From NCBI RefSeq assembly GCF_026013545.1, contig NZ_JAPDOG010000005.1, forward strand, positions 176,210 through 240,209: a stretch of 64,000 nucleotides of DNA, written 5' to 3'. The position numbers and the translations under genes were made by a program. The stretch is from Defluviimonas salinarum (lineage in GTDB: Bacteria > Pseudomonadota > Alphaproteobacteria > Rhodobacterales > Rhodobacteraceae). Under the pieces are notes generated by a model. The model saw nothing but the letters and a program-made list of their open reading frames with translations. It made no database searches and had not been told where the DNA came from. The first letter of the stretch is position 1. Each line of letters starts with the position of its first letter. Positions 29,880 to 38,680 of this stretch are shown here, one piece after another.

Positions 29880-30061
29880 GGAAGACCAAGCCCGCCCCCA
29901 AGCCTGACGACCGCCTCACCGCCCTGCGCGCTCACGGTCTCCGCGTGTCGGCCATCAGCCAGCGCGACGACGTGCCCCTGATCCACTGGCAGCGCCCGCC
30001 CACCGAGGCCGAACGTGCCCAAGCCAACATTCTGCTGCCCGGAGCCTTGCACGATGCCTGA
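29876..30061 (+). CDS. Small hypothetical island protein
   Basis: 61 residues, basic N-terminus MRKTKPAPKPDDR, no recognised family. Overlaps the preceding gene by 4 bp and the following one by 8 bp, so it belongs to the same translationally coupled series. Confidence 0.55.
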   Translation: MRKTKPAPKPDDRLTALRAHGLRVSAISQRDDVPLIHWQRPPTEAERAQANILLPGALHDA

Positions 30062-30257
30062 CGCGACCCTTCTCGAAGCGCGCCGCGCCGGTGCAGCCGT
30101 CACCTTCTTCTGGGACGACCAACCCACCGGCTACCAGCGCAAGGTGGCCGAGGAAGCCAACCCCTCGAACGGCCAGCGCGTCGGCCATTCGTGGCCGGGG
30201 CCGCGCGACGACGGCGCTCCCGGTGCATACCGGATCACCGGGGGAAGACCGTTTTGA
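30054..30257 (+). CDS. Small hypothetical island protein
   Basis: 67 residues from the ATG at 30054 (MPDATLLEARRAGAAVTFF); an upstream ATG at 30015 would overlap most of the previous gene. No family recognised. Overlaps both neighbours (8 bp and 4 bp). Confidence 0.55.
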   Translation: MPDATLLEARRAGAAVTFFWDDQPTGYQRKVAEEANPSNGQRVGHSWPGPRDDGAPGAYRITGGRPF

Positions 30258-30844
30258 CCACCGCCTACGAGGAAACCCAACTCTACCTCGCCGTCATGAA
30301 GCAGGCGGTCGTCGATCTGTTCGCGGGCACCCCTTCCTCGTCAAACCCGAAAGAAGGCGACCTGATCCGCCGTGAAGCGCTGGCTTTCCTGACTGACGCA
30401 AGCGGGCCTTGGGCGAACATGCGCGCCGAAATCTGCCTCGTGATCGACCGAGACCCGAACGAGGTGCGCGAGACCATCACGGCCATTCTGGACGGCGGCG
30501 ACATGCCCTATCTGGGCGACGTGCGGGCGAACGGCATCGACAAGGCCCGCGCCCTGTGGACAGACCAGAAAGCCTTCGAGGCAGCCGCCCACGCGGAACG
30601 TCTGCGTCGCCGCGCTGAACGCCCGAAGGCGCCCGCAGCCGACGAACCTGCACCAGAACAGCCGCGCCTGCATCGCATCGTGACGAAGAAGGTCGCGCCA
30701 TCGCCTGCACCGGCAGCACCCCCACCGCCGCCCCCGGTCACAAAGTCAGGCAGGATCAGAGAGACGAAGCGCGCAGCGAAGCCCTGGCTTTGCCCGCCTC
30801 GTGATCCGGCAGACGACTGGCTCTATGGCATCGCATCGGCCTAA
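30254..30844 (+). CDS. Hypothetical protein with proline-rich C-terminus
   Basis: 196 residues from the TTG at 30254, which overlaps the previous stop as TTGA and follows GGGGAAGACCG; an earlier ATG at 30191 lies inside the previous gene. The N-terminal ~115 residues look folded and helical (DLIRREALAFLTDASG, RDPNEVRETITAILDGG). A basic, proline-rich stretch (PAPAAPPPPPPV) and an Arg/Lys-rich tail ending DDWLYGIASA follow. No family recognised; a DNA- or protein-binding role is only a guess. Confidence 0.6.
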   Translation: MTTAYEETQLYLAVMKQAVVDLFAGTPSSSNPKEGDLIRREALAFLTDASGPWANMRAEICLVIDRDPNEVRETITAILDGGDMPYLGDVRANGIDKARALWTDQKAFEAAAHAERLRRRAERPKAPAADEPAPEQPRLHRIVTKKVAPSPAPAAPPPPPPVTKSGRIRETKRAAKPWLCPPRDPADDWLYGIASA

Positions 30845-30950
30845 ATCAGGTCCATCCCGTCGGCACCTTGTTTCCCGGTTTTGGACGCCACGGCAAGGAC
30901 TTAGCGTGGCCTTGTGGCGGGTCAGGCTTGCTCCCTCTCTGGTGAACGAG

Positions 30951-30987
30951 GACGGCGGGCAAGCTCGGAACTGCCCGCCGTCTTTGT
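30951..30987 (+). terminator. Strong hairpin with U-run between island gene groups
   Basis: GACGGCGGGCA, a 10-base loop, TGCCCGCCGTC, then TTTGTT: an 11-bp perfect stem typical of a rho-independent terminator. It lies 17 bp before the next ATG (31004), so it either separates two transcription units or acts as an attenuator in the leader of the terminase genes. A weaker stem (CGCCAC..CAAGG / CCTTG-TGGCG) lies just upstream at 30885-30919. Confidence 0.75.
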
Positions 30988-31003
30988 TCAGAGAGGAACC
31001 GAC

Positions 31004-31666
31004 ATGCCCGACCAAAACGACCAGCACGCCGAAGCCCTGATCGCCGCGCTTGCGCCGAAACTCATCGAAGCCATCCTGCCGAAGATCGCGGAATCCGTGG
31101 AAGCGCAAATCGGCGGCATCAAGAAGAAGAACGACGAACTGCTCGGCAAGCTGGCCGAGGCGAAGAAGCCGGACCCGAACGCCTCGCTCGACAACCTCAT
31201 GGCCATGCTCTCCAAGCAGGAGAAAGAGCGGACCATGAAAAACGCCGGTTTCATTCAGGACGCCGCAGGCAACTGGATTCTTGGCGGCGCGCAGTCCGAA
31301 CCCGGCGTCTATCTGTCCCGCGAGGACGCCCGAAACCCGGTCAAGTACCGCGCGGCGAAGCAGGAGGCCGAGAAACGCGGCGTGCCCCTGCGCGTGATCG
31401 AAACCAGCGAAGACCCGACGCGCCGAAACACCGGCCAGCCGGAAATCATGAAATCGACGGTCTTCACCTTCGACGACGAGCACGAGCGCGTCCGGTATGT
31501 CCGGGCCGACATGCAGACCGGCAGCGGCATAGTGCAGCGCCGCCTCGCCGCCGAACGCGAGGGCTACACGGTCAAGACCTTCCGCAACGTCGAAGACCTG
31601 CCGGAACACGCGGCGCGGAAGTTCACGCTGATGGAGCAGGCGGCGAACGCTGGCAACGAGTCCTGA
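31004..31666 (+). CDS. Hypothetical phage-like protein preceding terminase genes
   Basis: 220 residues from the ATG preceded by AGAGAGGA; the frame open upstream to 30914 runs through the terminator hairpin. The N-terminal ~70 residues are a predicted coiled coil (EAQIGGIKKKNDELLGKLAE). The middle has GGAQSEPGVYLSREDARN and a possible small beta fold, and the end is helical. No family recognised. Three bases separate it from the terminase small subunit, so it is probably co-transcribed with the packaging genes. Confidence 0.65.
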   Translation: MPDQNDQHAEALIAALAPKLIEAILPKIAESVEAQIGGIKKKNDELLGKLAEAKKPDPNASLDNLMAMLSKQEKERTMKNAGFIQDAAGNWILGGAQSEPGVYLSREDARNPVKYRAAKQEAEKRGVPLRVIETSEDPTRRNTGQPEIMKSTVFTFDDEHERVRYVRADMQTGSGIVQRRLAAEREGYTVKTFRNVEDLPEHAARKFTLMEQAANAGNES

Positions 31667-31669
31667 CCG

Positions 31670-32233
31670 ATGGCCGGCAAGCACAAGATCGACCTGCTGC
31701 CGAAGGCGAAGCGTGACGAGATCGTCCGGGACATTGTTCTCGGACGCCGTTCCATGTGGAAGGTCTCGCAAGACCTCGGGATCGCTGACACGTCGGTCGG
31801 GCGCTACATGGCGACCGTCAAGGAGGAAGAACGCCTTGAGATCATCGCCCGCGCGGCGCACGATTCCAAGATCGCAGCCGCGATGCAGAACGCGGACCTC
31901 GTCAACGAACTCGGTGCTGACACCGATAAAGACCTCAAGTTTGTCCTGCGCGAACTGAAAGCCCTGCTCGACGCGGCCAAGGGTGACGAAGACCGCATCT
32001 TGCAGCTTGGCACCCTGAAAGAACTTCGGCAGTCGCTGATGGCGCTGAGCGAGATGCAGGGCAAGCTGAACAAGAAGGTGGAAATCACGTTCGGCCTGCA
32101 TGAAAGCCCGGCCTTCCTCGAACTGCGCAGGGTGATTCTGGCAGTCCTCGAACGCCACCCGGACGCGAAGGCCGACTTCCTCACGGAAATGGGGCGGCTG
32201 AAAGTCGTCAATCCGAAGGGCCTGCCCGAATGA
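31670..32233 (+). CDS. Putative terminase small subunit
   Basis: 187 residues. The N-terminal helix-turn-helix (VSQDLGIADTSVGRYMATVK) follows a basic start (KHKIDLLPKAKRDEIV). A long helical centre (KDLKFVLRELKALLDAAKG) and a C-terminal domain follow, the usual layout of phage TerS: DNA recognition, oligomerisation, then contact with the large subunit. The direct overlap (4 bp) with a terminase-type ATPase is the main support. Confidence 0.65.
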   Translation: MAGKHKIDLLPKAKRDEIVRDIVLGRRSMWKVSQDLGIADTSVGRYMATVKEEERLEIIARAAHDSKIAAAMQNADLVNELGADTDKDLKFVLRELKALLDAAKGDEDRILQLGTLKELRQSLMALSEMQGKLNKKVEITFGLHESPAFLELRRVILAVLERHPDAKADFLTEMGRLKVVNPKGLPE

Positions 32234-33003
32234 CGGTTGCCGCGAACGTCCGGGACTTCCTCGCTGGCCTGACGGTCAGCCTCGACCCGGTCGAACGGTT
32301 TCGCGCGGCCATCGGGGTTCCTGATCCGTTTCAGGTGGAAATCCTGCGCTCTGACCCCGCGAACGATCCGCAAGACGCGATGCTCTGCTGCGTCGCATCG
32401 CGCCAGATCGGCAAGTCAACGGCAATCGCCGCGCTGGCTTGGGATGATGCGACGAGGGGCAAGACTGTTCTGATTGCCTGCCCGTCGCTGCGCCAGAGCA
32501 CGGAATTGCTGCGCCGCGTTGTCGAGTTCAAGAACGCGGACCCCTTTGCGCCAAAGGTCGTGAGGCAGGTTCAGACGGAAATCGAGACGATGAACGGGGG
32601 TCGGATCATTTCTATCCCGGCCACTGACAACGCGCGCGGCATGACCTGCGACACGCTGATTCTGGACGAAGCGGCATTCCACGAGGATGAGGCGATCACG
32701 GCGCTTCTGCCCATGAGGCGCAGCACGGGCAGAACCCTGATGATCTCGACGCCGAACGGGCGGCAGGGATTCTTCTGGGAGGTGTTCTCGGAGAAGAAAG
32801 CCCGGATCATCTTCGCCCGCTCCGTGGACTCGAACCGCCCGGATGTTCTCTCGAAGGTCGAATACGACCGGCGCTTCATGGCCGATTTCCGTTTCCGGCA
32901 AGAACACCTCTGCGAGTTTCTATCCGGCAACGGTACCCAACTCATTTCATGGGACACCTTGTCCCGCGCGACCGACAACACGGAGAAAGCCCTTGTCCTC
33001 TGA
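32230..33003 (+). CDS. Terminase large subunit, ATPase half
   Basis: 257 residues. Walker A ASRQIGKSTAIAA near residue 58, the segment GKTVLIACPSLRQSTELLRR, Walker B DTLILDEAAFHEDEA near residue 140 and coupling motif LMISTPNGRQGFFW form a complete TerL motor domain. The protein stops where a normal TerL would continue into its nuclease domain, which is instead encoded in another frame by the next gene. Either a genuine two-gene terminase or a TerL broken by one frameshift. Confidence 0.85.
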   Translation: MTVAANVRDFLAGLTVSLDPVERFRAAIGVPDPFQVEILRSDPANDPQDAMLCCVASRQIGKSTAIAALAWDDATRGKTVLIACPSLRQSTELLRRVVEFKNADPFAPKVVRQVQTEIETMNGGRIISIPATDNARGMTCDTLILDEAAFHEDEAITALLPMRRSTGRTLMISTPNGRQGFFWEVFSEKKARIIFARSVDSNRPDVLSKVEYDRRFMADFRFRQEHLCEFLSGNGTQLISWDTLSRATDNTEKALVL

Positions 33004-33703
33004 GATCATCGAACGCGAAGACGGTTCGCTTGTCCTGCCATCCTCGGCTGACCCTGCGGTCGCCATGTATCAGGCGGTCGGTTTCAGGCGGTTTTCCGTG
33101 GGTCTTGACGTGGGCCGCTACACGGACCCTTCCGCGCTCTGCATCATCAAGGCCGAGTCGAAGCCCTATTTCACGGGCCGGGGTTTCGAGCAGAAGTTGA
33201 CCCAGCCGCAGTACTCCATCGTTTACACGGAGACCGTGAAGAACCTGGACTATACCGACCTCGTGGACATGGTGGTCGCGCGGCTCCGCAAACTCAAACA
33301 CTGGAACCTGCTGTGCGACGCAAGCGGCATGGGCGGCCCCGTCGTGTCGCTCTTTCATCAGGCATCTGTGCGCTGCACCGGCGTCACGATCACGGCTGGC
33401 TCGACGATCACGCGCGACGGGTCGAAGGTGACATGCAGCAAGAACCTGCTTCTGGAAAACCTTGCGACCCAGATTGAGAACGGCTCCTGCGTCATTGCCC
33501 ACGATCTGCCGGGACGGGACCAGTTGTTGCAGGAAATCGCGGCCTTCGAGTTGACCTTCACGAGCGCAGGGAACCCGGTCCTCCAAGGCGGCGGTAAAGG
33601 CCACCACTCGGATACGGCGATTGCCGCTGCGCTCGCGCTGCTCGGGGAAACGCACCTTGCGCCCCGCCAGATGGAAGTGCGGAAGTTGCAGGGGTTCTGG
33701 TAA
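32993..33703 (+). CDS. Terminase large subunit, nuclease half
   Basis: 236 residues from the TTG at 32993, preceded by GGAGAAAGCCC and overlapping the ATPase gene by 11 bp. The RNase H-like nuclease of TerL is recognisable from FSVGLDVGRYTDPSAL (first catalytic Asp), NLLCDASGMGGPVV (second acid) and HHSDTAIAAALALLG (third Asp). The own start with a ribosome-binding site argues for a real separate subunit. Reading the two as one protein would need a +1 shift near 33000. Confidence 0.8.
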   Translation: MSSEIIEREDGSLVLPSSADPAVAMYQAVGFRRFSVGLDVGRYTDPSALCIIKAESKPYFTGRGFEQKLTQPQYSIVYTETVKNLDYTDLVDMVVARLRKLKHWNLLCDASGMGGPVVSLFHQASVRCTGVTITAGSTITRDGSKVTCSKNLLLENLATQIENGSCVIAHDLPGRDQLLQEIAAFELTFTSAGNPVLQGGGKGHHSDTAIAAALALLGETHLAPRQMEVRKLQGFW

Positions 33704-33784
33704 ACCCTGCCGGAGGTGACCCGAGGCCGAACCTCTCGCAAATAGGGCTGCCACACCCGGGGGAATTTGCTACGTTCCGGGCCG

Positions 33785-34279
33785 ATGCGCGACCTTCAAT
33801 CCAAGAGTATCTCTGAATTGCTCGCCCTGCACGCGGCGATCATGGAGGAATTGCGCGAGCGCAATGTGCTCCGATCAGCGAACAACCCAACTGGCGACTT
33901 GGCCGAGTATTTGTTTTGCACCTCTTTTGGCTGGGTGCAGGAAAGCAATTCCGCTAAATCCTTTGACGCCAAGGGCGATGATGGGACTCGCTTTCAGATC
34001 AAGGGGCGACGTATTCACCGACGCAATGGGTCGCGGCAACTTTCTGCCATCCGTGATCTCGATGGTTTCGACATTCTCGCGGCGGTACTCTTCGACGATG
34101 ACTACCAAGTTATGCGAGCAGCGTTGATTCCGGTGAGCGTTGTTCGCGAGAAGTCGACCTACATCGAACATACAAATAGCTACAAGTTCCTCTTGCGGGA
34201 TGCGATCTGGAACGCTGGTGGCGTGGAAGATGTAACCGCCTGCTTACGACAAGTCGAAAGGGCGGCAAACAATCGATAG
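33785..34279 (+). CDS. Putative PD-(D/E)XK-type endonuclease-like protein
   Basis: 164 residues from the ATG at 33785; a TTG at 33767 is an alternative. After a helical start (KSISELLALHAAIMEELRER) it has GDLAEYLFCTSFGW, then KSFDAKGDDGTRFQIKGRRI, which resembles the D-x(n)-(E/Q)-x-K active-site core of PD-(D/E)XK nucleases, followed by a basic segment. The gene lies between the terminase and the two methylases, so a restriction role is plausible. No family can be named with confidence. Confidence 0.5.
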   Translation: MRDLQSKSISELLALHAAIMEELRERNVLRSANNPTGDLAEYLFCTSFGWVQESNSAKSFDAKGDDGTRFQIKGRRIHRRNGSRQLSAIRDLDGFDILAAVLFDDDYQVMRAALIPVSVVREKSTYIEHTNSYKFLLRDAIWNAGGVEDVTACLRQVERAANNR

Positions 34280-34317
34280 ATAGAGTAAGACAGTCAGCGC
34301 TGAAAATCGCGTTGGCT

Positions 34318-35451
34318 TCAATCAGTTCGCGCGGTATTCGAGTGCCGCATAAATCGAACCTGCCCAACAGACGGCCGATACTCCCTTTTGATTCTGGCAT
34401 GACAATGCGTCATGACATGGGCGCCCTGTTCAATGCCAACAAAGCGCAGGCCTTTGCGTAAGGCCACCACACCAGAAGTGCCGGACCCCAAAAAGCTATC
34501 AAGAACGAGATCGCCCGGATTCGTCGCAATAGTGAAAACCCTATCAATCAATTCCTCGGGTTTTGGTGTATCGAAAACGGAAAGATCGGGAAACATGCTG
34601 ATGGTGTGCTTCTTAGCCGAATCCGTCGTGCCGACTTCATCGGCTCTCCATAAAGTGTGTGGGGTCAAGCCGCCGTCGATTTCGGAAAGAAACCTCTTAA
34701 GTCGTGGTACCGCATCGCCCTTTGCTCCAAAGTAGATGCGGTTCTCTGCAACAAGTTCGCGAACTCTCTCTGCGGTATACATCCAGCAGCGGCCATGCGG
34801 CGGCGAATGTCTTTTGCCTTTGGGCGAAACAATCTCATAGAACTGACCAGCGGTCGCATGTCCCGCTTGAACATTGAGGGAAATGGATTGCCAAAGGCCC
34901 CTTGGGTCATTGTCAGGGTTCTTGAACCGCTTTAATACCTCAGAGTCGTAAGGTAAGCGATTCCGGGATTTCTTGAAGGCCAAAGCGTTTCTTGCGTAGA
35001 CCAGCAAATACTCATGATTGTTGGAAAACACACGACGACTTTCTCGGGTTTTCCGGTGCTCCCAGATGATCGTTGAGACAAAGTTTTCCCTACCGAAGAC
35101 GCCGTCGAGGGCAACTTTCAGATAGTGAACCTGCCGGTCGTCGATTGAAATCCAAATGCTGCCGTCGTCACGCAATAACGGCTTCAATCGCTCGACATGC
35201 CGAGTCAAACGCTCAATCCACTCGCCGTGATCGTCCCTATCGTCGTAGTGGGTATAGGACTCCATATTGTTGTAGGGCGGATCAATGTAGATGCATTTGA
35301 CGGTTCCATCAAACGTGGGGCTAACCTCATCGAGCACTGCGTCGTTGTCGCCGTGAAACAGTATCGACTCTGGTCCCTTGCTACCGAGTCTCAGGTCCGG
35401 GACCTCCAGCAAAGAGCCGTCTGATGTGAGGGAAAGGGCTAGGGCGGGCAT
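34318..35451 (-). CDS. Site-specific DNA methyltransferase, type III Mod-like
   Basis: 377 residues from ATGATG with GGAGAA upstream; the frame opens at a TTG five codons earlier. Beta-class amino-methyltransferase order: catalytic motif IV IYIDPPYNNME near residue 60, target-recognition region in the middle, then SAM-binding motif I DLVLDSFLGSGTSGVVALRKG near residue 325 (DPPY before FxGxG). Probably methylates adenine N6. It is divergent from a second methylase, with a PLD nuclease further on. Lower G+C than the chromosome, indicating transfer. Confidence 0.85.
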   Translation of the reverse strand: MPALALSLTSDGSLLEVPDLRLGSKGPESILFHGDNDAVLDEVSPTFDGTVKCIYIDPPYNNMESYTHYDDRDDHGEWIERLTRHVERLKPLLRDDGSIWISIDDRQVHYLKVALDGVFGRENFVSTIIWEHRKTRESRRVFSNNHEYLLVYARNALAFKKSRNRLPYDSEVLKRFKNPDNDPRGLWQSISLNVQAGHATAGQFYEIVSPKGKRHSPPHGRCWMYTAERVRELVAENRIYFGAKGDAVPRLKRFLSEIDGGLTPHTLWRADEVGTTDSAKKHTISMFPDLSVFDTPKPEELIDRVFTIATNPGDLVLDSFLGSGTSGVVALRKGLRFVGIEQGAHVMTHCHARIKREYRPSVGQVRFMRHSNTARTD

Positions 35452-35557
35452 CATTTCTCCAATCAAACCGGCGCGTTGGGCACCGAGAAGAGGGCTTGGG
35501 CTTCTCGGCTGCCTCGTCTACGTTGTTGGCCTACACAATGGTCGAGAATCGAACAAC

Positions 35558-36934
35558 ATGAAACCGGCTTCCGTGGCGACAGCCACGCCTCGTGATACAC
35601 CCACGGTGCCCGCCAGCGGCGAACCTTGGCGTCCCATCCACTACTTGGGGAGCAAGCTTCGGGCGCTCGCAAGCATCGGAGAGGCGCTCGACGCTGTTTC
35701 TGAGCCTAATGCTAGGGTCTACGACCTTTTCGCGGGTTCCGGCACCGTTTCAAGATGGTTAGCAAATACGAGGCCAGTTACAGCAGTAGACATTCAGGAA
35801 TACTCGCGCATAATCTGTAGTGCACTTCTGCATCCTGCTCAAGTCGACACGCAGTCAGTCAAACGCGACATTCAAGATCTGACGGACTCCTCGGAATCAT
35901 TTGGGGTGCATTTTGCGGCAGCACCATTGATTGAACTGGAAGTAGAGGCAATTGATCAGGCGTCACGGGGTGACGCGTTGCTTCTAGCTGACATGATAGA
36001 AGCCGGGTCACTTATGACCGCCAATACTGAAATTGCCAACAAGTTTGTTCGCAAAGCCTTCCACGAGGCAAAAAAGCGAATCTCAGCGTTGACAGGTCAT
36101 GATCCACAAGCATCCATGGTTCTGCGGCACTTTGGTGGGATATATTTCTCGTATCGACAGGCTGCGGACCTCGATGTAATTCTAGCTTTCGCTCACAGTT
36201 CCGAAAAGTTGGAGCGGGAAACCCTTGTTGCTGCCGCACTTTCAAGTGCCAGCGAATTGGTCAATACAGTCGGAAAGCAGTTTGCGCAGCCGATAAGACC
36301 TCGCAGTAAACTAGGGTCCATTAAGCCAGGGCTTGTTAATCTCGCAATGAGAGACCGGCTCCGCAGCACATTGAGCGCATACACGAACTCTATTGAAAAG
36401 TACGCTTCACAACCCAATGCTGCTGATAGCAGTATCGCGATCAGGTCTGACTACAGAGATTTCATGGCTAGCACGGCATTTGACGGCGGTGTTGTCTATG
36501 CGGACCCCCCTTACACCCGCGACCATTACAGCCGGTTTTATCATGTGTTAGAGACGATGGCTCTTCGTGATGATCCCGCTATTTCCTCCAACACAGTGCG
36601 AGGCAAGACAAGCCCAAGTCGCGGGGCGTATCGGGAGGATCGACACCAATCGCCGTTCTGCATCCGAAGCCAAGCTCCTGAGGCCTTCGATGAGTTGTTC
36701 TCAGGGGTAGCAAAGAAAGATATGCCAATCGTCGTCTCCTACTCTCCTTACGCCGCAGAGAAGGACGCGCACCCACGGGTTATGGAAATGGGGGCGGTCG
36801 AGGAAATTGCAGGAAGATACTACGCGAAAGTTGAGTTGGTTTCGGTGGGAGAGTTTTTTCACTCTAGGCTAAACCGAAGCGACCTGAACAAGGAGATCGC
36901 AAGGGAGGCTGAATTTCTGCTTCTTTGCAAATAG
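35558..36934 (+). CDS. D12-class (Dam-like) adenine-N6 DNA methyltransferase
   Basis: 458 residues from the ATG at 35558; the open frame extends 60 codons further but overlaps the divergent methylase. Alpha-class order: HYLGSKLRAL and the SAM-binding DLFAGSGTVSRWL near residue 60, with catalytic VYADPPYTRDHYSRFYH near residue 310. The long insertion between them is the target-recognition part. It is unlike the adjacent Mod-like enzyme, so the two probably protect the two strands of an asymmetric site. A+T-rich relative to neighbours. Confidence 0.85.
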   Translation: MKPASVATATPRDTPTVPASGEPWRPIHYLGSKLRALASIGEALDAVSEPNARVYDLFAGSGTVSRWLANTRPVTAVDIQEYSRIICSALLHPAQVDTQSVKRDIQDLTDSSESFGVHFAAAPLIELEVEAIDQASRGDALLLADMIEAGSLMTANTEIANKFVRKAFHEAKKRISALTGHDPQASMVLRHFGGIYFSYRQAADLDVILAFAHSSEKLERETLVAAALSSASELVNTVGKQFAQPIRPRSKLGSIKPGLVNLAMRDRLRSTLSAYTNSIEKYASQPNAADSSIAIRSDYRDFMASTAFDGGVVYADPPYTRDHYSRFYHVLETMALRDDPAISSNTVRGKTSPSRGAYREDRHQSPFCIRSQAPEAFDELFSGVAKKDMPIVVSYSPYAAEKDAHPRVMEMGAVEEIAGRYYAKVELVSVGEFFHSRLNRSDLNKEIAREAEFLLLCK

Positions 36935-36938
36935 GTTG

Positions 36939-38126
36939 TCACACATTCACAGGAGGGACCATCGAGTCTAGAGTGGCTTTTTGTGTTGCAACGCGCTTTA
37001 GGTGGTGGCCCGGACCTGAGTAATTTGCACCAAGAAAGGCATCTAGATCTGCGTGACTGGTGTCTCCCGGCATATAGACGTGGTATCGGAAATTCTTCGC
37101 ACTAACTTTACGGAACACAACAATCGGTTTTCCAATGGCTGGATAGGCAACGCCAGATACTGAAGTTAGCTCAATTCTGAAATTTACGCTCTTGACGTGA
37201 ACTACTTGAGTGTCGACTGGCGGGGACGCAACTCCAGCATTATTGATCGGGATCAGATTTATGTGTTCGTTCGCTAGTGGATCAACCCCGAAGTAATCTT
37301 CCATGATTTGCTTCGGAAAGTTCGCTTGCTTCCAGCGATCACCTTTTCCCACCTCGGCAATCAGTACGTCCAGAATTGCTGGTGCTGTAGCCGGAGTAGA
37401 ACCTGCCGCTACGGGGCTCGATTGTGCGGCAGGCTGGGACGGTGCGGAGGACGTTTTTGCTGAGACTATTGCCGTAGGCGAAATGAGGGGTTTCAGCGAG
37501 GGCCGTTTTGATGTGCCACTTGCCGCACCGCCGGAACTTGTCCTAGGTGGTGGTGTCACACCTAGCAACCCGTCGGTGACGAGCTGTGCAAGGTCAGCCT
37601 TTCCTCCAATAATATTCGCAGCGCCCAAAAGGGGTTCCTCAAACCAACAATCAATAGATGAAGCGATTTCAGAAAGCGTCCCCGCACTGTCACCACTCCT
37701 TGTGTCGAGCAGTAACCCAGCTTCGATATTCAGCCCTGTGATGCCGGGAGGGGTGAGGTTGGCGGAGCCAACATAAGCAAATTGACTGCCGTCAGTGCGG
37801 GTTAGATGGTAGATCTTTGGGTGAAAAAGAGCATTTGAGAAACCAATCAATGCAATCTTGGAATGTGGTCGAGGGTGCTTCACTAGGTCTATAAGCGCCT
37901 CAATGTCCGAGATCAGAGTATCCTTTTCATTCGCGCCCAAAACGGCAGTTAGCTCGCCAGCAGAGGATGTCAGTTTGTCGACTATCGCCTTGAAGGCGCT
38001 CAGACCATTGATCTTAAAATAGCCTGACGCAATGCGCAGCGCAGTAATTTCTTGAGGTTGTTCTGCCTGAACCCAATGACCCAAAGCGTCTTCAGCATTC
38101 TTTGTGCTGCTATTCAAATATCTCAC
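36939..38126 (-). CDS. PLD-family nuclease, probable restriction endonuclease
   Basis: 395 residues from a GTG with GGGGGAATCCT upstream; the frame opens earlier at a TTG. The N-terminal domain carries a phospholipase-D/nuclease motif: FHPKIYHLT followed by FAYVGSANLTPPG (H-x-K-x4-D-like core with GSxN) near residue 110, as in BfiI/NgoFVII-type enzymes, which act as dimers with one shared site. A low-complexity Ser/Pro/Ala linker (about 205-255) separates it from a C-terminal domain that could read DNA. Four bases separate its stop from that of the D12 methylase (convergent). Confidence 0.72.
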   Translation of the reverse strand: MRYLNSSTKNAEDALGHWVQAEQPQEITALRIASGYFKINGLSAFKAIVDKLTSSAGELTAVLGANEKDTLISDIEALIDLVKHPRPHSKIALIGFSNALFHPKIYHLTRTDGSQFAYVGSANLTPPGITGLNIEAGLLLDTRSGDSAGTLSEIASSIDCWFEEPLLGAANIIGGKADLAQLVTDGLLGVTPPPRTSSGGAASGTSKRPSLKPLISPTAIVSAKTSSAPSQPAAQSSPVAAGSTPATAPAILDVLIAEVGKGDRWKQANFPKQIMEDYFGVDPLANEHINLIPINNAGVASPPVDTQVVHVKSVNFRIELTSVSGVAYPAIGKPIVVFRKVSAKNFRYHVYMPGDTSHADLDAFLGANYSGPGHHLKRVATQKATLDSMVPPVNV

Positions 38127-38244
38127 AGGATTCCCCCTATGGCCCTTGGGGGTCAACTATCCTTAAAGGTGTAGCTTCGAGCAAGGGGTTACAGCGCGCT
38201 ACGCCCGGAATCACCGAAGATTCGACAAAGTCAAAAGCCTCCGT

Positions 38245-38598
38245 CTAGAACGGTGCCTTGCCATCGTCTTCCACTTGGACTGTCGGATTAGGTTCGGACT
38301 TCAAGCCGACCTCGTCGAGCAGCGCGACCGGCAGCTTGTCTTCACCACCGAGGCTGATGGCACGCAGGACCAAGTCGCGCAGCTTGTCATGGTCCTTCTG
38401 CGTCTTGACCGTTCCCGAGTCGAAAAGGGCCGAGTGACGACGAATGTCCGGCTCCAGCTTGCGCAGCACGGTGCGCAGATCAAGCATCCGCTTCCGTTCG
38501 GCGGCGGCCTCCGCTTCGGACAGGCTGACAGGGTCACGCTCCATAGGTGCGTGAACGCGCAGCTTGCCAATGTCTCGTCCGCGGTTATTGTCTGCCAT
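38245..38598 (-). CDS. Small hypothetical protein
   Basis: 117 residues, charged and helical (LSEAEAAAERKRMLDLRTVL), no membrane segment or known motif. It lies between the PLD nuclease and the tRNA gene and returns to high G+C, so it may be older island content than the restriction block. No ribosome-binding site is obvious. Confidence 0.5.
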   Translation of the reverse strand: MADNNRGRDIGKLRVHAPMERDPVSLSEAEAAAERKRMLDLRTVLRKLEPDIRRHSALFDSGTVKTQKDHDKLRDLVLRAISLGGEDKLPVALLDEVGLKSEPNPTVQVEDDGKAPF

Positions 38599-38680
38599 GA
38601 CAAAGTGGTAGCAGAGCGAGCAACAGCGTTCAATTGCTGTTGCACGTCTGCGCTCGGTCGATTAAACGATCCGACGCGAG

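Noticed and set aside
32985..33010. Programmed frameshift joining the two terminase halves
   Set aside because: No slippery heptamer or downstream structure of the usual kind was seen, and the second gene has its own start and ribosome-binding site.
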